Of a stretch of 64,000 nt of DNA, positions 10,286 to 19,789 are shown one piece after another. Below the pieces are notes generated by a model. The model made no database searches. It was not told the origin of the DNA and saw only the letters and a program-made list of their open reading frames with translations. How positions within the stretch are numbered: position 1 is the first letter of the stretch; each line of letters starts with the position of its first letter. This stretch comes from Enterobacter sp. EA-1 (GTDB taxonomy: Bacteria; Pseudomonadota; Gammaproteobacteria; Enterobacterales; Enterobacteriaceae): contig CP025776.1 of the NCBI GenBank assembly GCA_002886105.1, positions 3,658,001 through 3,722,000 on the forward strand. Reading direction: 5' to 3'. A program made the position numbers and the translations under genes.

Positions 10286-11405
10286 TTATTTGCCCTGCTG
10301 CCAGCTATACACGAAGGGGTTGTCCGGCAGTTTGGTGAAGTTTTTGATGATATGATGGTACGTCGCATCCGGGTCGAGATCAGCAAAAGCCTGCGGATAA
10401 ATATCTTTCGCCAGATATTCCATGCCGACAATGTTGTACGGATGGTTGTAGAAGTGGTGATAAACGCCGTAAACCCGTTTCGCCGCTATCGCCGGGGATC
10501 TGGCTGACGCCGGTGCGCTGTAACAACACCTGCGCCTCGGGTGTTCACCTCATCCGGCGACACATTCAACCCTAACGGCAGCACCGGCTGTTGCCGCGTT
10601 TGGAGCCGGTCATGATGTACACATCCGGGTTGACGCTAATCAGTTTCTCCAGCGCAACAAAGCCGCTCGCTCCCGGCAGCAAATCCGATCCGATATTCTT
10701 CGCGCCCACCGCTTCAACTAACCCGCCCCAGCCACTGTGCCCGTGGGTAAAGCAGCAGGAATCGGTATTCCCCGCCAGCGCTTCAACAAAGACGTTGGGT
10801 TTCGGGTTGATGGTCGCGGTTTTCTGCTCAATGGCGTGCAGTTGCTGGCGATAATAGGCGGTATACGCCGCCGCATTGCTTTCGCGGTTGAGGACTTTGC
10901 CCAGCAGGTCGATACTCGGCGCGGTGTCTTTCGCCGGATTGACTTCATAATCGATAAACACAACCGGGATCTTCAGCGCAGTCAGTTTCTGCAATACGCC
11001 GCTCTCTTCCAGCGCGGGTCTGGCGCGAAGCTGGGCGATCATCAGATCCGGCTGTTTCGACAGCACGCTTTCCAGTCGACATTGCCCTTATCGCTAAAGC
11101 CCATATCCATAATATGGGTCGCTTCCGGCCATGCTGTTTTCAGCATCTCCCGGTGGCGACATCCTGTTTTTTCGCCGAGGTTATTCCATGCTACCAGCCG
11201 TTTAAACGGGTCGTCGCGATCCAGCAACGCCATCGCCATAATGTCGCGCCCGTCCTGCAAAATAATGCGTTGCGGCTCGTGTTCGACGGTGACGCTGCGA
11301 CCATCGAAATCGGTGACCGTGAGGAGGATATTGACTGGCGTGAGCCAGTAACGGGGCGGAGAGAACAACGGAAAGAACAAGCCCGGCGATGGATTTCCCT
11401 TGCAT
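10286..11405 (-). CDS. iron-siderophore ABC transporter, periplasmic binding protein
   Basis: This exported solute-binding protein of about 370 residues has a signal peptide (MQGKSIAGLVLSVVLSAPLLAHA) and the cluster-8 fold typical of FepB/FecB. Recognisable segments are VTVTDFDGRSVTVEHEPQRI, VFIDYEVNPAKDTAPSIDLLG, GHSGWGGLVEAVGAKNIGSD and VNPDVYIMTG. The ATG at 11405 is chosen because the signal sequence begins there. Frame breaks lie near 11335, 11145, 11080, 10595 and 10535. At 10535-10540, CCTCGG for CCTGG accounts for the shift and restores NTQAQVLLQRTGVSQIPA. It is the first gene of the operon and has a Fur box just upstream. Confidence 0.88.
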
Positions 11406-11431
11406 AAAAAACAACCTGTCGAGAGTTGGAA

Positions 11432-11460
11432 TATAATGATTTTGATAATTATTATCATGT
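11432..11460. promoter_or_regulatory. Fur box upstream of siderophore ABC operon
   Basis: GATAATTATTATCAT at 11444-11458, preceded by ATAATGATTTT, is close to the Fur consensus GATAATGATAATCATTATC. It lies about 40 bp upstream of the binding-protein start, so the operon is probably repressed by iron-loaded Fur. Confidence 0.8.
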
Positions 11461-11620
11461 CAAATTAAACAAATCATATACAGAATCAATAATTCGCCCT
11501 GCTTCCCCCCTGCCGCTTAACATCCTGATTCGTTTTCTGTTTCTCTGACATAGTTTTTAACGGCTTTTCATCAGCGTGATGGATTACCCTCATGCCCTGC
11601 CCTGTTTTACGGATACCACC

Positions 11621-12045
11621 ATGAAATATCCTCTGCTGTTGCTGCTCGGTCTGTTCTCAACCGCCCATGCCAACGACGCGATTAAACTTAATTGCCCGGC
11701 GCGTGGCGCACTGACGGTGTCGTTTTTTTGATTACCATCTGATCACAATGAAGTGGGGCGATCATTTCCGAGGTCGCCTCCGGTAAAGAGCAGGGGCGTA
11801 CCAAAGCGGGCGTGCCGTTCTGGAGCACGACGTTTGGTAACGGCGACAACCTCGCCTTCTTCCCGGACTCCGGGGCGTATTATCTGTTTTATGCAGGTTC
11901 ACAGGAACCGGTGCAGTGCACCGAGGTGGGAAGCTATGCTTACCCGGTGATCACGCCGCCGCGCTATGAGAACAACGGTGGTGTCACGGAGAGTCAGGTG
12001 AAACGAACAGAAGATGATGTGGTGGTGCTGCATCCGGCGGCGTAG
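11621..12045 (+). CDS. small secreted hypothetical protein
   Basis: I do not recognise a named family. The protein has about 141 residues, starting with a clear signal peptide (MKYPLLLLLGLFSTAHA). The mature part includes IKLNCPARGALTVSFFDYHL, a central GVPFWSTTFGNGDNLAFFP and a C-terminal QCTEVGSYAYPVITPPRYEN. Two cysteines are present. Indels occur at 11730 and 11768-11773, the latter CCGAGG where CCAGG restores HFQVASGKEQG. It stands alone between the iron transporter operon (divergent) and mtnA (convergent). An array of small palindromic repeats follows its stop. Confidence 0.6.
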
Positions 12046-12059
12046 TTTTTCCCGTTTTC

Positions 12060-12229
12060 CCCTCACCCCTGACCCTCTCCCCAAAGGGGAGAGGGGATAA
12101 AATAGACCACCTCTCCCCCGACGGAGAGGGGATAAAATAGACCACCTCTCCCTGACGGAGAGGGGATAAAAAACAGACCACCTCTCCCTGACGGAGAGGG
12201 GATAAAAAACTGCCCCTTCTCCCTGTGAG
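12060..12229. repeat. tandem array of about 36-bp units containing an inverted repeat
   Basis: At least four head-to-tail copies of a unit of about 35-36 bp, with consensus CTCTCCCTGACGGAGAGG followed by GGATAAAAAACAGACCAC. Each copy forms a short hairpin (CTCTCC/GGAGAG). The first copy merges with the dispersed CCCTCACCCCTGACCCTCTCC element. The array lies between the convergent 3' ends of the secreted hypothetical gene and mtnA. The units are nearly identical throughout, which excludes a CRISPR with unique spacers. Confidence 0.8.
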
Positions 12230-12256
12230 AATCGCGATAAACCAGATGGACTCTTG

Positions 12257-13256
12257 CTACGCGAACACCCCATTTGCCACCTCTGCAGGCGTGACCACGC
12301 CGCTGTCCAGTACCCAACCGCTAATCAGCGCGGCGGGCGTAACGTCGAACGCCGGGTTATAGACCTGCGCATTTTCCGGCGCCCACTGAACCGCGCCAAA
12401 ACTGCCTGCCACACCGGTCACTTCCGCCGCCGCACGCTGTTCAATCGGAATGGCGTCGCCGTTCGGGCAGCCTCTGTCGAGGGTGGTTTGCGGTGCGGCA
12501 ACGTAGAACGGCACGCCGTGGAATTTCGCCAGCACCGCCAGTGGAATAAGTGCCAATTTTATTCGCCACATCGCCATTGGCGGCAATACGGTCCGCGCCG
12601 ACCCACACCGCATCAACCTGCCCCTTCGCCATCAGGCTGGCGGCCATTGAATCGGTAATAAGCTGATAAGGACGCCCAGTTCACCCCAGCAGTCAGCCGC
12701 CCCCCTTGCAACAGCGGGCGGGTTTCATCCACCCACACATTCGCCACCTTGCCTTGCTGGTGTGCTTTCACCCCTAACGCCGTGCCAACGCCTGCCGTCG
12801 CCAGCCCGCCGGTGTTGCAGTGGGTCAGCAAGCGACTGCCGAGTGACCAGCGCAACGCCTGCGTGGGCAATGTCGTCGCAAAGCTGCCGGTCTTCGTCAA
12901 TTAAACGCAGCGCTTCCGCCGTCAGGGCGGCGACAAAACTGTCCTGCGCCAACGCCAGTTTCATGCGGTCGAGGTTATTCATCAGATTGACTGCGGTCGG
13001 GCGGGCAGCGCGCAGGGTTTCCAGCGCCTGCGCCAGTTGCTCGCGGTCTGCACCTTGCTCCGCCGAGCGCCAGCAACAGGCTGGCAGACAGACCAATCAG
13101 CGGCGCACCGCGCACGCGCAGGGCATGAATATGCCCGACAAGTTCTTCTACCGTGGTGGCAGGCAGCCAGCATTTCTCCTGCGGTAGCGCCTGCTGATCG
13201 AGAATAAAGAGCTGGTTTTCGACAACCCGCAGGCTGGTAGTCTGTAATGACGGCAT
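12257..13256 (-). CDS. mtnA: methylthioribose-1-phosphate isomerase MtnA
   Basis: This enzyme of the methionine salvage pathway converts 5-methylthioribose-1-phosphate to methylthioribulose-1-phosphate in the cytosol. It has about 333 residues. Conserved motifs are RVRGAPLIG near the N-terminus, the catalytic-cysteine motif [12 protein letters not shown], and the catalytic-aspartate motif [19 protein letters not shown]. It ends with [12 protein letters not shown]. Frameshifts near 13065, 12850, 12680, 12560 and 12470 split it, but the pieces align without gaps. It is divergent from mtnK, the kinase that makes its substrate, with a MetJ box between them. Confidence 0.92.
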
Positions 13257-13308
13257 ATCGTTAAATCCCTGTTGCGTTGTTGTATCGTATTGTGTCAGGA
13301 TGAAGTCC

Positions 13309-13332
13309 GGATGTATAGACGTCTAAATGGCT
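13309..13332. promoter_or_regulatory. MetJ operator (met boxes) between mtnA and mtnK
   Basis: A perfect met box AGACGTCT at 13317-13324 is flanked in 8-bp register by GGATGTAT and AAATGGCT, each matching five of eight consensus bases. Tandem 8-bp boxes are how the methionine repressor MetJ binds. The site lies 27 bp before the mtnK start and about 60 bp before the divergent mtnA start. Confidence 0.8.
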
Positions 13333-13358
13333 TTGTTTGCAAAAAGAGGATCGAGGCA

Positions 13359-14559
13359 ATGTCGCAATACCGTACCTTTACCGCCCACGATGCCGTGGCA
13401 TACGCCCAACAATTTGGCGGCTGGACACCCCGTCCGAGCTGGTTGACGCGCAGGAGGTGGGCGACGGTAACCTCAATCTGGTGTTCAAAATTTTCGACCG
13501 CCGGGCGTCAGCCGCATTATCGTCAAACAGGCCCTGCCCTACGTGCGCTGCGTCGGGGAGTCCTCGGCCGTTAACGCTGGACAGAGCCCGTCTGGAAGCG
13601 CAAACGCTGGTCGAGCATTATCAGCACAGCCCGCAACACACCGTTAAAATTCACCACTTCGACCCGCAACTGGCGAGTGATGGTGATGGAAGATCTCTCC
13701 GATCATAAGATCTGGCGCGGCGAACTGATCAATAACGTTCACTACCCGCAGGCAGCCGCGCAACTGGGGGGAATACCGGGCGCAAAACCCTGTTTCATAC
13801 CAGCGATTTTTACCTGCATCCCCATGCCAAAAAAGCGCAGGTGGCGCAGTTTATCAACCCGGAAATGTGTGAAATCACCGAGGATCTGTTCTTTAACGAT
13901 CCGTACCAGATCCACGAACGCAACAACTACCCCGCTGAGCTGGAAACCGATGTCGCCGCCCTGCGCGAGGACGCGCAACTGAAACTGGCGGTTGCCTCGC
14001 TCAAACACCGTTTCTTTTCGCAGGCTGAAGCCTTGTTGCACGGTGACATTCACAGTGGTTCGATTTTTGTTGCCGAAGGCAGCCTGAAAGCCATCGATGC
14101 CGAATTTGGTTATTTCGGCCCGATCGGCTTTGATATCGGCACCGCCATTGGCAACCTGCTGCTGAACTACTGCGGCCTGCCGGGGCATCTCGGCATTCGC
14201 GATGCCGCTGCTGCACGCGAGTTGCGTCTGAATGATATCCAGACCCTGTGGACCACCTTCGCAGCGCGTTTTCAGGCGCTGGCGGCAGAGAAAAACCCGC
14301 GATGCAGCACTGGCGCAGCCAGTTATGCCAGCGCTTTTTACAAAAAGTGTGGGTGGATGCTATCGGTTTCTGCGGCACTGAACTGATTCGCCGCAGCGTC
14401 GGGCTGTCGCACGTGGCGGATATTGATACCATCGCCGATGACGAGATGCGCCACGCCTGCCTGCGTCATGCCATCACCCTCGGCAAGGCGCTGATTGTGA
14501 TTGCCGGGCGTATTGATAGCGTCGGGGAGTTGATTGCCCGGGTGCGGCAGTACAGCTAG
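13359..14559 (+). CDS. mtnK: 5-methylthioribose kinase MtnK
   Basis: This enzyme phosphorylates 5-methylthioribose at C1, the first committed step of methylthioribose recycling to methionine. About 399 residues with the aminoglycoside-phosphotransferase-like kinase fold. Visible motifs are [12 protein letters not shown] (nucleotide loop), catalytic [12 protein letters not shown] and the metal-binding [18 protein letters not shown]. The start at ATG 13359 ([16 protein letters not shown]) matches the family. Breaks occur near 13425, 13500, 13562-13567, 13680, 13775 and 14300. At 13562-13567, CCTCGG for CCTGG restores VGESWPLTLDR. It is divergent from mtnA. Confidence 0.92.
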
Positions 14560-14570
14560 TTTACCCTCGG

Positions 14571-14700
14571 CCCTCTCCCTCGGAAGGGAGAGGGTGTAAA
14601 AGCGGTCTCGCCCCGGTACGCCTTCAAAGGGTGTGGGAGTAAACATCCCCACGCCGGACTCTCTTTATTCCTCTCCGGGAGAGGGTCAGGGGTGAGGGAA
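14571..14700. repeat. palindromic repeat pair between convergent mtnK and LVIVD gene
   Basis: A perfect 10-bp hairpin, CCCTCTCCCT-cgga-AGGGAGAGGG (14571-14594), is followed by a second copy of the dispersed element ending GGAGAGGGTCAGGGGTGAGGG (about 14670-14698). It lies between two convergent stops and probably serves as a bidirectional terminator. Confidence 0.7.
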
Positions 14701-14714
14701 ACCGGGCTCCAGCC

Positions 14715-15960
14715 TTACCCCAAATACTCAATCACCGACAGCCCACCGTTGTAATCCGTGCTGTAAATAATCCCCTGCGCATCCACAAACACGTCGCAAG
14801 ACTGGATCACGCGCGGACGCCCTCGGGCGAGTATCCATCATGGTTGCCGGTGCCGCCGGCACCAGCGCGCCGGTCTCCACCGGGCGATACGGGTTGGAAA
14901 TATCGTAAGCGCGAACGCCCGCATTCTGATACGTGGCAAAAATCAGCGTGGAGCTGATAAAGCTCCCCGGGCGGTTTTCGTGCAGGTTGTGCGGCCCGAA
15001 ATGCGCCCCTTTCGCCACGTAATCCGTTTCGTCCGGCTGGGGGAACGTTGAGATGCTGACCGGGTTGGACGGATCGCGAATATCAAACAGCCAAATCAGT
15101 TTCTCGCCATCTTCCTGATTGTCGAGCACCGCTTCATCAAGCACCACCAGCAGATCGCGGTCGGGCAACGGCAGCGCGGTATGCGTACCGCCGCCGAACG
15201 GTGGACTCCAGTTGCGATGGCTGATCAGCTTCGGCGCACTGCGATCTTTCACATCCAGCAGCGTCAGGCCGCCATCGCGCCAGCTACCGTAAGCGGTGTC
15301 GCCAGCGATAATGGCGTGATGAAGCGCGTAGCGTTTGCCTTCCGGCCATGTGGGTGTTTCACCTGCGGCCCGGGTTCATCCCCGGCAACCACCAACGCCC
15401 GGCAACCTGCGGTTTACGCGGGTCGGCCAGATCGATAGTCAGGAAGATATAGTCGGTGAAACCGTCGATCAACGCCGAAACATACGCCCAGCGACCGCCG
15501 ACGTACCAGATACGGTGGATGCCAATGCCGTTCAGCGACAGGAAGCTGATTTCACGGGGTTTATCCGGTGTGGAGATATCAAAATGCGCAGCCCGGCACT
15601 CCAGCCGTTGTCCTGCACATCGCTGACCGTGTCACCGACCGATCGGGTGTAATAGACCTTTTCATCGGCAAGCGCGCATCGGCGAACAGGTCGCGGGCAT
15701 TGATCACCAGCAGCAGATCGTCGTGAGCTTGCAGATGCACATTCCAGTGCCGGGCGGCGCAGGCACATATCCTGCCGCTTTCGGGTTTTTCGGGTCGCGC
15801 ACATCCACAATAGAAAAACCCTGCGACACCATATGACCGATGTACGCAAAGCCGCGATGCACCATTAACTGGATCGCCATCCGGGCGCCCTCCCTCGGTC
15901 GCTGTGCCCAATCAGCCGCATATTGCGGCTATATTCGGGACGCGGAAGTTCAGTTGCCAT
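14715..15960 (-). CDS. LVIVD-repeat beta-propeller protein
   Basis: This is a protein of about 414 residues with repeated blades of the LVIVD type, e.g. GFAYIGHMVSQGFSIVDVRD, DNGWSAGLRIFDISTPDKP, DGGLTLLDVKDRSAPK, LIWLFDIRDPSNP and NAGVRAYDISNPYRP. I see no signal peptide. Function is unknown: such propellers bind ligands or proteins and some are enzymes. It is the last gene of the minus-strand CUT2 ABC operon, 85 bp after the binding protein, and may modify or sense the imported compound. Indels lie near 15880, 15760, 15680, 15580 and 15370. At 14821-14826, CCTCGG for CCTGG restores TRPGRPRVIQSCDVFVD. Confidence 0.75.
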
Positions 15961-15991
15961 GATTCATCCTTTCAACAGCCGTATTGCTCTT

Positions 15992-16027
15992 CGCAGGCCG
16001 CAGCGCTAAGGGCTTATCTGGCCTGCG
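15992..16027. repeat. REP-like stem-loop
   Basis: The arms CGCAGGCC and GGCCTGCG enclose a loop containing GCGCTAAGGGCTTATCT, resembling a repetitive extragenic palindrome. It sits in the 85-bp gap between the binding-protein gene and the LVIVD gene and could reduce read-through or stabilise the upstream mRNA. Confidence 0.6.
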
Positions 16028-16045
16028 GTTTCGGCCTCTGGATTG

Positions 16046-17104
16046 TTATTTGTTTTTTCGCTTCCAGCGTAGCGAACCACGGGGCGATAAAGTCTTCTGT
16101 CTGACCCCAACCCGGAATGATTTTGCCCAGCGAGGCCACGTTTACCGCGCCCGGCTGGCTGGCCAGCAGCGCCTGCGGGATCGCCGCCGCTTTAAAGTCA
16201 TACGTCAGGCGTCTGTTCACCGGCAATCTTGTTGGCGATCAAACGCACGTTGGTTGCGCCAATCAGCTTCGGATCCACCGCCACGCTCACTTTCCACGGG
16301 CTGTTGGCTTCCCGCATCAGTTGCAGATCCCGGTTAGACACATCGATGCTGTAGAGTTTGATCTCGGTGCGTCCGTTCTCTTTCAGCGCCTTATACGCGC
16401 TCCGGCTGAACGCATCCCGAGTCCCCCAGATCGCGTCGATTTTGCCTTTCGGGTATTTCGCCAGCACTGCGCCAACTTTGTTGGCAGTATCGCCCTGCAC
16501 GTCAGAGGAGACCGCGCCAATCGATTCCAGCTCTTTGATACCCGGGTTCGCTTTCAGCAGTTCCGCGTAGGCGCCCGGCGGCGCTCCATTGGCGGGAAGC
16601 CAGCAACCCACAGTTTGATGATGTTGGCTTTACCGTTGAAGTCTTTCACCAGCTCGCCAAAGGAGAGTTTGGTCAGCGACGCATCATCCTGCTGGGTAAC
16701 GGTCACGCCCGGATCCTCACCGTTCACCGCGGTATCGAACACCGACACTTTAATCCCGGCGGCGACGGCTTTTTGATCAGATCGGTGGAGTACGGATCGC
16801 GCCCCTGCGAGAGGATAATACCGTCATACTTCTGGCTGATGGCCTGATTGACGAAACTCGGAATTTCGCGTCATCACCGTTGCTGAGGAAGGTGCTGATT
16901 TTAAAGCCAAGTTTTTGCCTTCCTGCAATGCGCCGGAGACAAACTGCGTGGTGTTATCGTCCGACCCGAGGTTACGGATCAGCGCAATACGCACCGGTCC
17001 ATTATGATTGGCAATGGCATCCGGCACCGGTGCAGGCGTGGCCGCGTGGCCCGGCAGCGCGCTCAGTAATCCCAGCGCCAACAGCGAAAGTGCAATTTTT
17101 TCAT
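16046..17104 (-). CDS. CUT2-type sugar ABC transporter, periplasmic binding protein
   Basis: This exported binding protein of about 350 residues belongs to the ribose/galactose-binding (type I periplasmic) family. It has a signal peptide MKKIALSLLALGLLSALPGHA, then VRIALIRNLGSDDNTTQFVSG, QKYDGIILSQGRD (hinge region), KIDAIWGTRDAFSRSAYKAL and KLYSIDVSNRDLQLM. The C-terminus is obscured by an A run near 16055; with one A fewer it ends LEAKNK at 16046. Indels also occur at 16870, 16770, 16600 and 16205. Its neighbours, the permease and ATPase, are in the same operon. The context with mtnK/mtnA and hcxA makes methylthioribose or a related sugar a candidate ligand; this is inference. Confidence 0.85.
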
Positions 17105-17124
17105 GTCTGTTTTCCCCTGAATAA

Positions 17125-18122
17125 TTAACGACGCTGGAAGTAAGTCAACGCAAGAGCACCGGCCAGCACCAGCCCCTTAATAATGTCCATTGCGTAATAC
17201 GGCACTGACAGCATCACCAGCCCGTTTTGCAGCACACCGAGGATCACCGCCCCCACCAGCGTGCCGAAGGCATTCGGTTTACCGGAACCCGCCAGCGAAA
17301 AGCCGATCCATGCCGCCGCGACGGCATCCATCAGGTAGCCGCCGCCGGCATTCACCTGCGATGAACCAATGCGCGAGGCCAGCAAAATCCCGCCCAGCCC
17401 GGCCAGCAGCGAAGAGATAACGTAAGCCGCAACCTTGTAGCGCGTGGTGCGAATACCAGAAAGTCTTGCCGCTTCCGGGTTGCCGCCAATGGCGTACATC
17501 CGGCGACCGTGGGTCGTCAGTGACAAACCAAGCTGCGCCACCAGTGTTACCACCAGCATAATTACAACAATCGTCGGAACCCTCGGCCCAGCGAAGCAAA
17601 CGCGGCCGGGATGGTGCCTTCCGCCATGTCGCCGCTCGGCAGCACCATGTTTTCAGTGATGGAGCCGCCGTAGCTGTAGGTCATCGCCACGCCCTGAATC
17701 ACAAACAGGCTGCCGAGCGTGGCCAGCATATCGGGAATGCGCAGCACCACGATCAGGAAGGCGTTAAACAGGCCGACCAGCGTACAAAGCACCAGCGTGA
17801 TAAGGATCGATCTGGTGGTGCCGAAGCCGTGCCAGACAAACAGGGAAATCACCAGCGCATTGGCCAGTGAAGCGGTCGAACCGACCGACAGGTCAAACCC
17901 GCCGATGGTCAGCGAAATGGAGACGCCAACGGCGATCACCGTCACGATGGCAATCGAACGTAAAATGTTGATGATGTTGAAGGGATCGAGGAAGTTGTCC
18001 GATGCCACGCCAAAAATCGCGATCAGCGCGACAACGGTAAAGCAACATGCCCCATTTATAAAGAAAATCAAAAACTGCTGGCGGGGCGTCACCGCCGCAT
18101 TGACTGTCAGGGCCTTACTCAC
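17125..18122 (-). CDS. CUT2-type sugar ABC transporter permease (RbsC-like)
   Basis: This inner-membrane permease of about 332 residues with multiple helices carries the RbsC-family segments ISLTIGGFDLSVGSTASLANA, TLGSLFVIQGVAMTYSYG, YAIGGNPEAARLSGI and AAAWIGFSLAGSGKPNAFGT. It starts with GTG at 18122, overlapping the ATPase stop by four bases (GTGA). The frame breaks around 17576-17585, at a CCGAGG-like string on this strand. It ends LTYFQRR. It forms the membrane channel for the adjacent ATPase and binding protein. Confidence 0.88.
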
Positions 18123-19627
18123 GGCGCCGTTCCTCCGGTGGAATAATAAAGTAGTGTCTCTTCGCGGGCATCCTCGCCCGGCACTTCTGCAACAATGCGC
18201 CCGTCCCACAGCACACAAATCCGATCACATAAACCCACCAGCTCGGCGAATTCCCCCCGACGCATAGATCACGCCTTTGCCTTCCCGCGCCGTGCCATCA
18301 ATCAGCTGGAACAGATCGGTCTTCGCCTTGACATCCACCCCTTTGGTCGGCTCATCAAAAATCAGCACGTTCGCATTGCCGCGCAGCCATTTGCCGATCG
18401 CCACTTTCTGCTGGTTGCCGCCAGAGAGGCGACGCAGTGTTTGCCCCGGCCCGGTCGTGCGCACGCCCACGCGGGCAATCACTTCCTGCGCCCAGCGCCA
18501 CGCCCTCGGCGGTGACCAAACAGACTCCAACGCGAAAAGCTGTTATCCGCGCTGATGGATAAATTCATGCTGATAGGCTCTTCAATAAAGATGCCCTCTT
18601 TGCGCCGTTCTTCCGGAACCAGCGCCAGACCGCGCGTTACTGAATCCGCCGGATCGCGGGGTCGCCACGGTTGGTTGTTAAGCTCGCCGCGGGTAATGCG
18701 GCTTTTACTCGCGCCAAACAGCGCTTTGCAAAGTTCGGTTTTCCCGGCACCCGCCAGCCCGGCGATACCGAGGATCTCCCCCTTTGCGCAGCCGCAACGA
18801 GATATCTTTCAGCAGCCCTTCATTATGCAGACCGTCAACGCTCAGCAGCACTTCATCGCTGTGCGGCGGACGCGCAGGCGGATAAATATCGCTCAGTTCA
18901 TGGCCGAGCATTTTTTCCACGATCTGCTCGCCGCTCAGGTCGGCCATCGGGCCGGACTCAATCAGTTTGCCGTCGCGCAGCACGGTTAAGGTGTCGCAAA
19001 TGGCCTTCAGTTCATGAATGCGGTGCGAGATAAACACCACGCCAATGCCCTGCTGTTGCAGGCGTTTCACCACGGTGAATAAGCGCTCACTTTCCCGGCT
19101 ATCAAGGGGAGCGGTCGGTTCATCAAGAATTAAAAAACGGCAGCGATGCGAGAGCGCGCGCGCCAGCAGGATTTGCTGTTTTTCCGCCAGCGAGCAAGTG
19201 TCAATTGAGCGTTTGACATCCAACGCCACATCGAGCTGCGCCAGCGCTTCCCGCGCTTGCTGGCGAATCTCGCCCCAGCGGTAACGGTGCCCCTCTTCGG
19301 CCAGCTTATCGAGCATGATGTTTTCCGCGATGCTCAGACCGGGGATCAGCGCGACATCCACTTCCTGCTGCACCCGTGAATGCCAAACATTTTGGCGTCA
19401 CGCGGTGTGCGAATGCTCACTACACCGGTTATTGATACTGATTTCGCCTTCGTAGTGATCGTGTGTTCCGCACAGTACCGCCATCAGCGTGGACTTCCCC
19501 GCGCCGTTGGCGCCGGTTAACGCATGCACTGAACCGCCCCGTAAGGTGAAATCCACGTGCGACAGCGCCCGGAAGCCGCCAAAGGCCGAGGGCTTATGGT
19601 GCGCATTTCGAGGTGGTTGCTGCTCAT
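18119..19627 (-). CDS. CUT2-type sugar ABC transporter, double ATPase (RbsA-like)
   Basis: This tandem ATPase of about 500 residues drives monosaccharide import. First domain: Walker [18 protein letters not shown], signature region CSLAEKQQILLARAL and Walker B FLILDEPTAPLD. Second domain: [32 protein letters not shown] and LIFDEPTKGVD. The start is ATG 19627. Breaks at 19586-19591 and 18504-18509 are CCGAGG/CCTCGG strings where CCAGG/CCTGG restores the frame (ISLAFGGFRAL and VTARAWRWAQ). Others lie at 19425, 19385, 18790 and 18255. It is the first gene of the minus-strand operon and is divergent from hcxA. Confidence 0.9.
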
Positions 19628-19730
19628 GCTGCGGAAATCCCTGCCATTAATAGATTGATTTAACGAATTTTTCACAGCCTTGCTTGACTGGCAACGACAG
19701 AAAAGGCATAAGATAAAGCAAAATAATATT

Positions 19731-19754
19731 AGCCATCCGGATGTCCAGACATAA
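19731..19754. promoter_or_regulatory. possible MetJ operator (three adjacent met-box-like 8-mers)
   Basis: AGCCATCC, GGATGTCC and AGACATAA follow each other in exact 8-bp register. Each matches the met box AGACGTCT at five of eight positions, and together they are as long as three MetJ dimer sites. The site is 35 bp upstream of hcxA and about 105 bp from the divergent ABC operon start, so it could control both. Confidence 0.5.
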
Positions 19755-19789
19755 CATCGGGTTAGCCATTACGCACAAGGACACAACAC

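Noticed and set aside
12060-12229. CRISPR-like array
   Set aside because: Units are contiguous and almost identical, with no unique spacers and no cas genes in the window.
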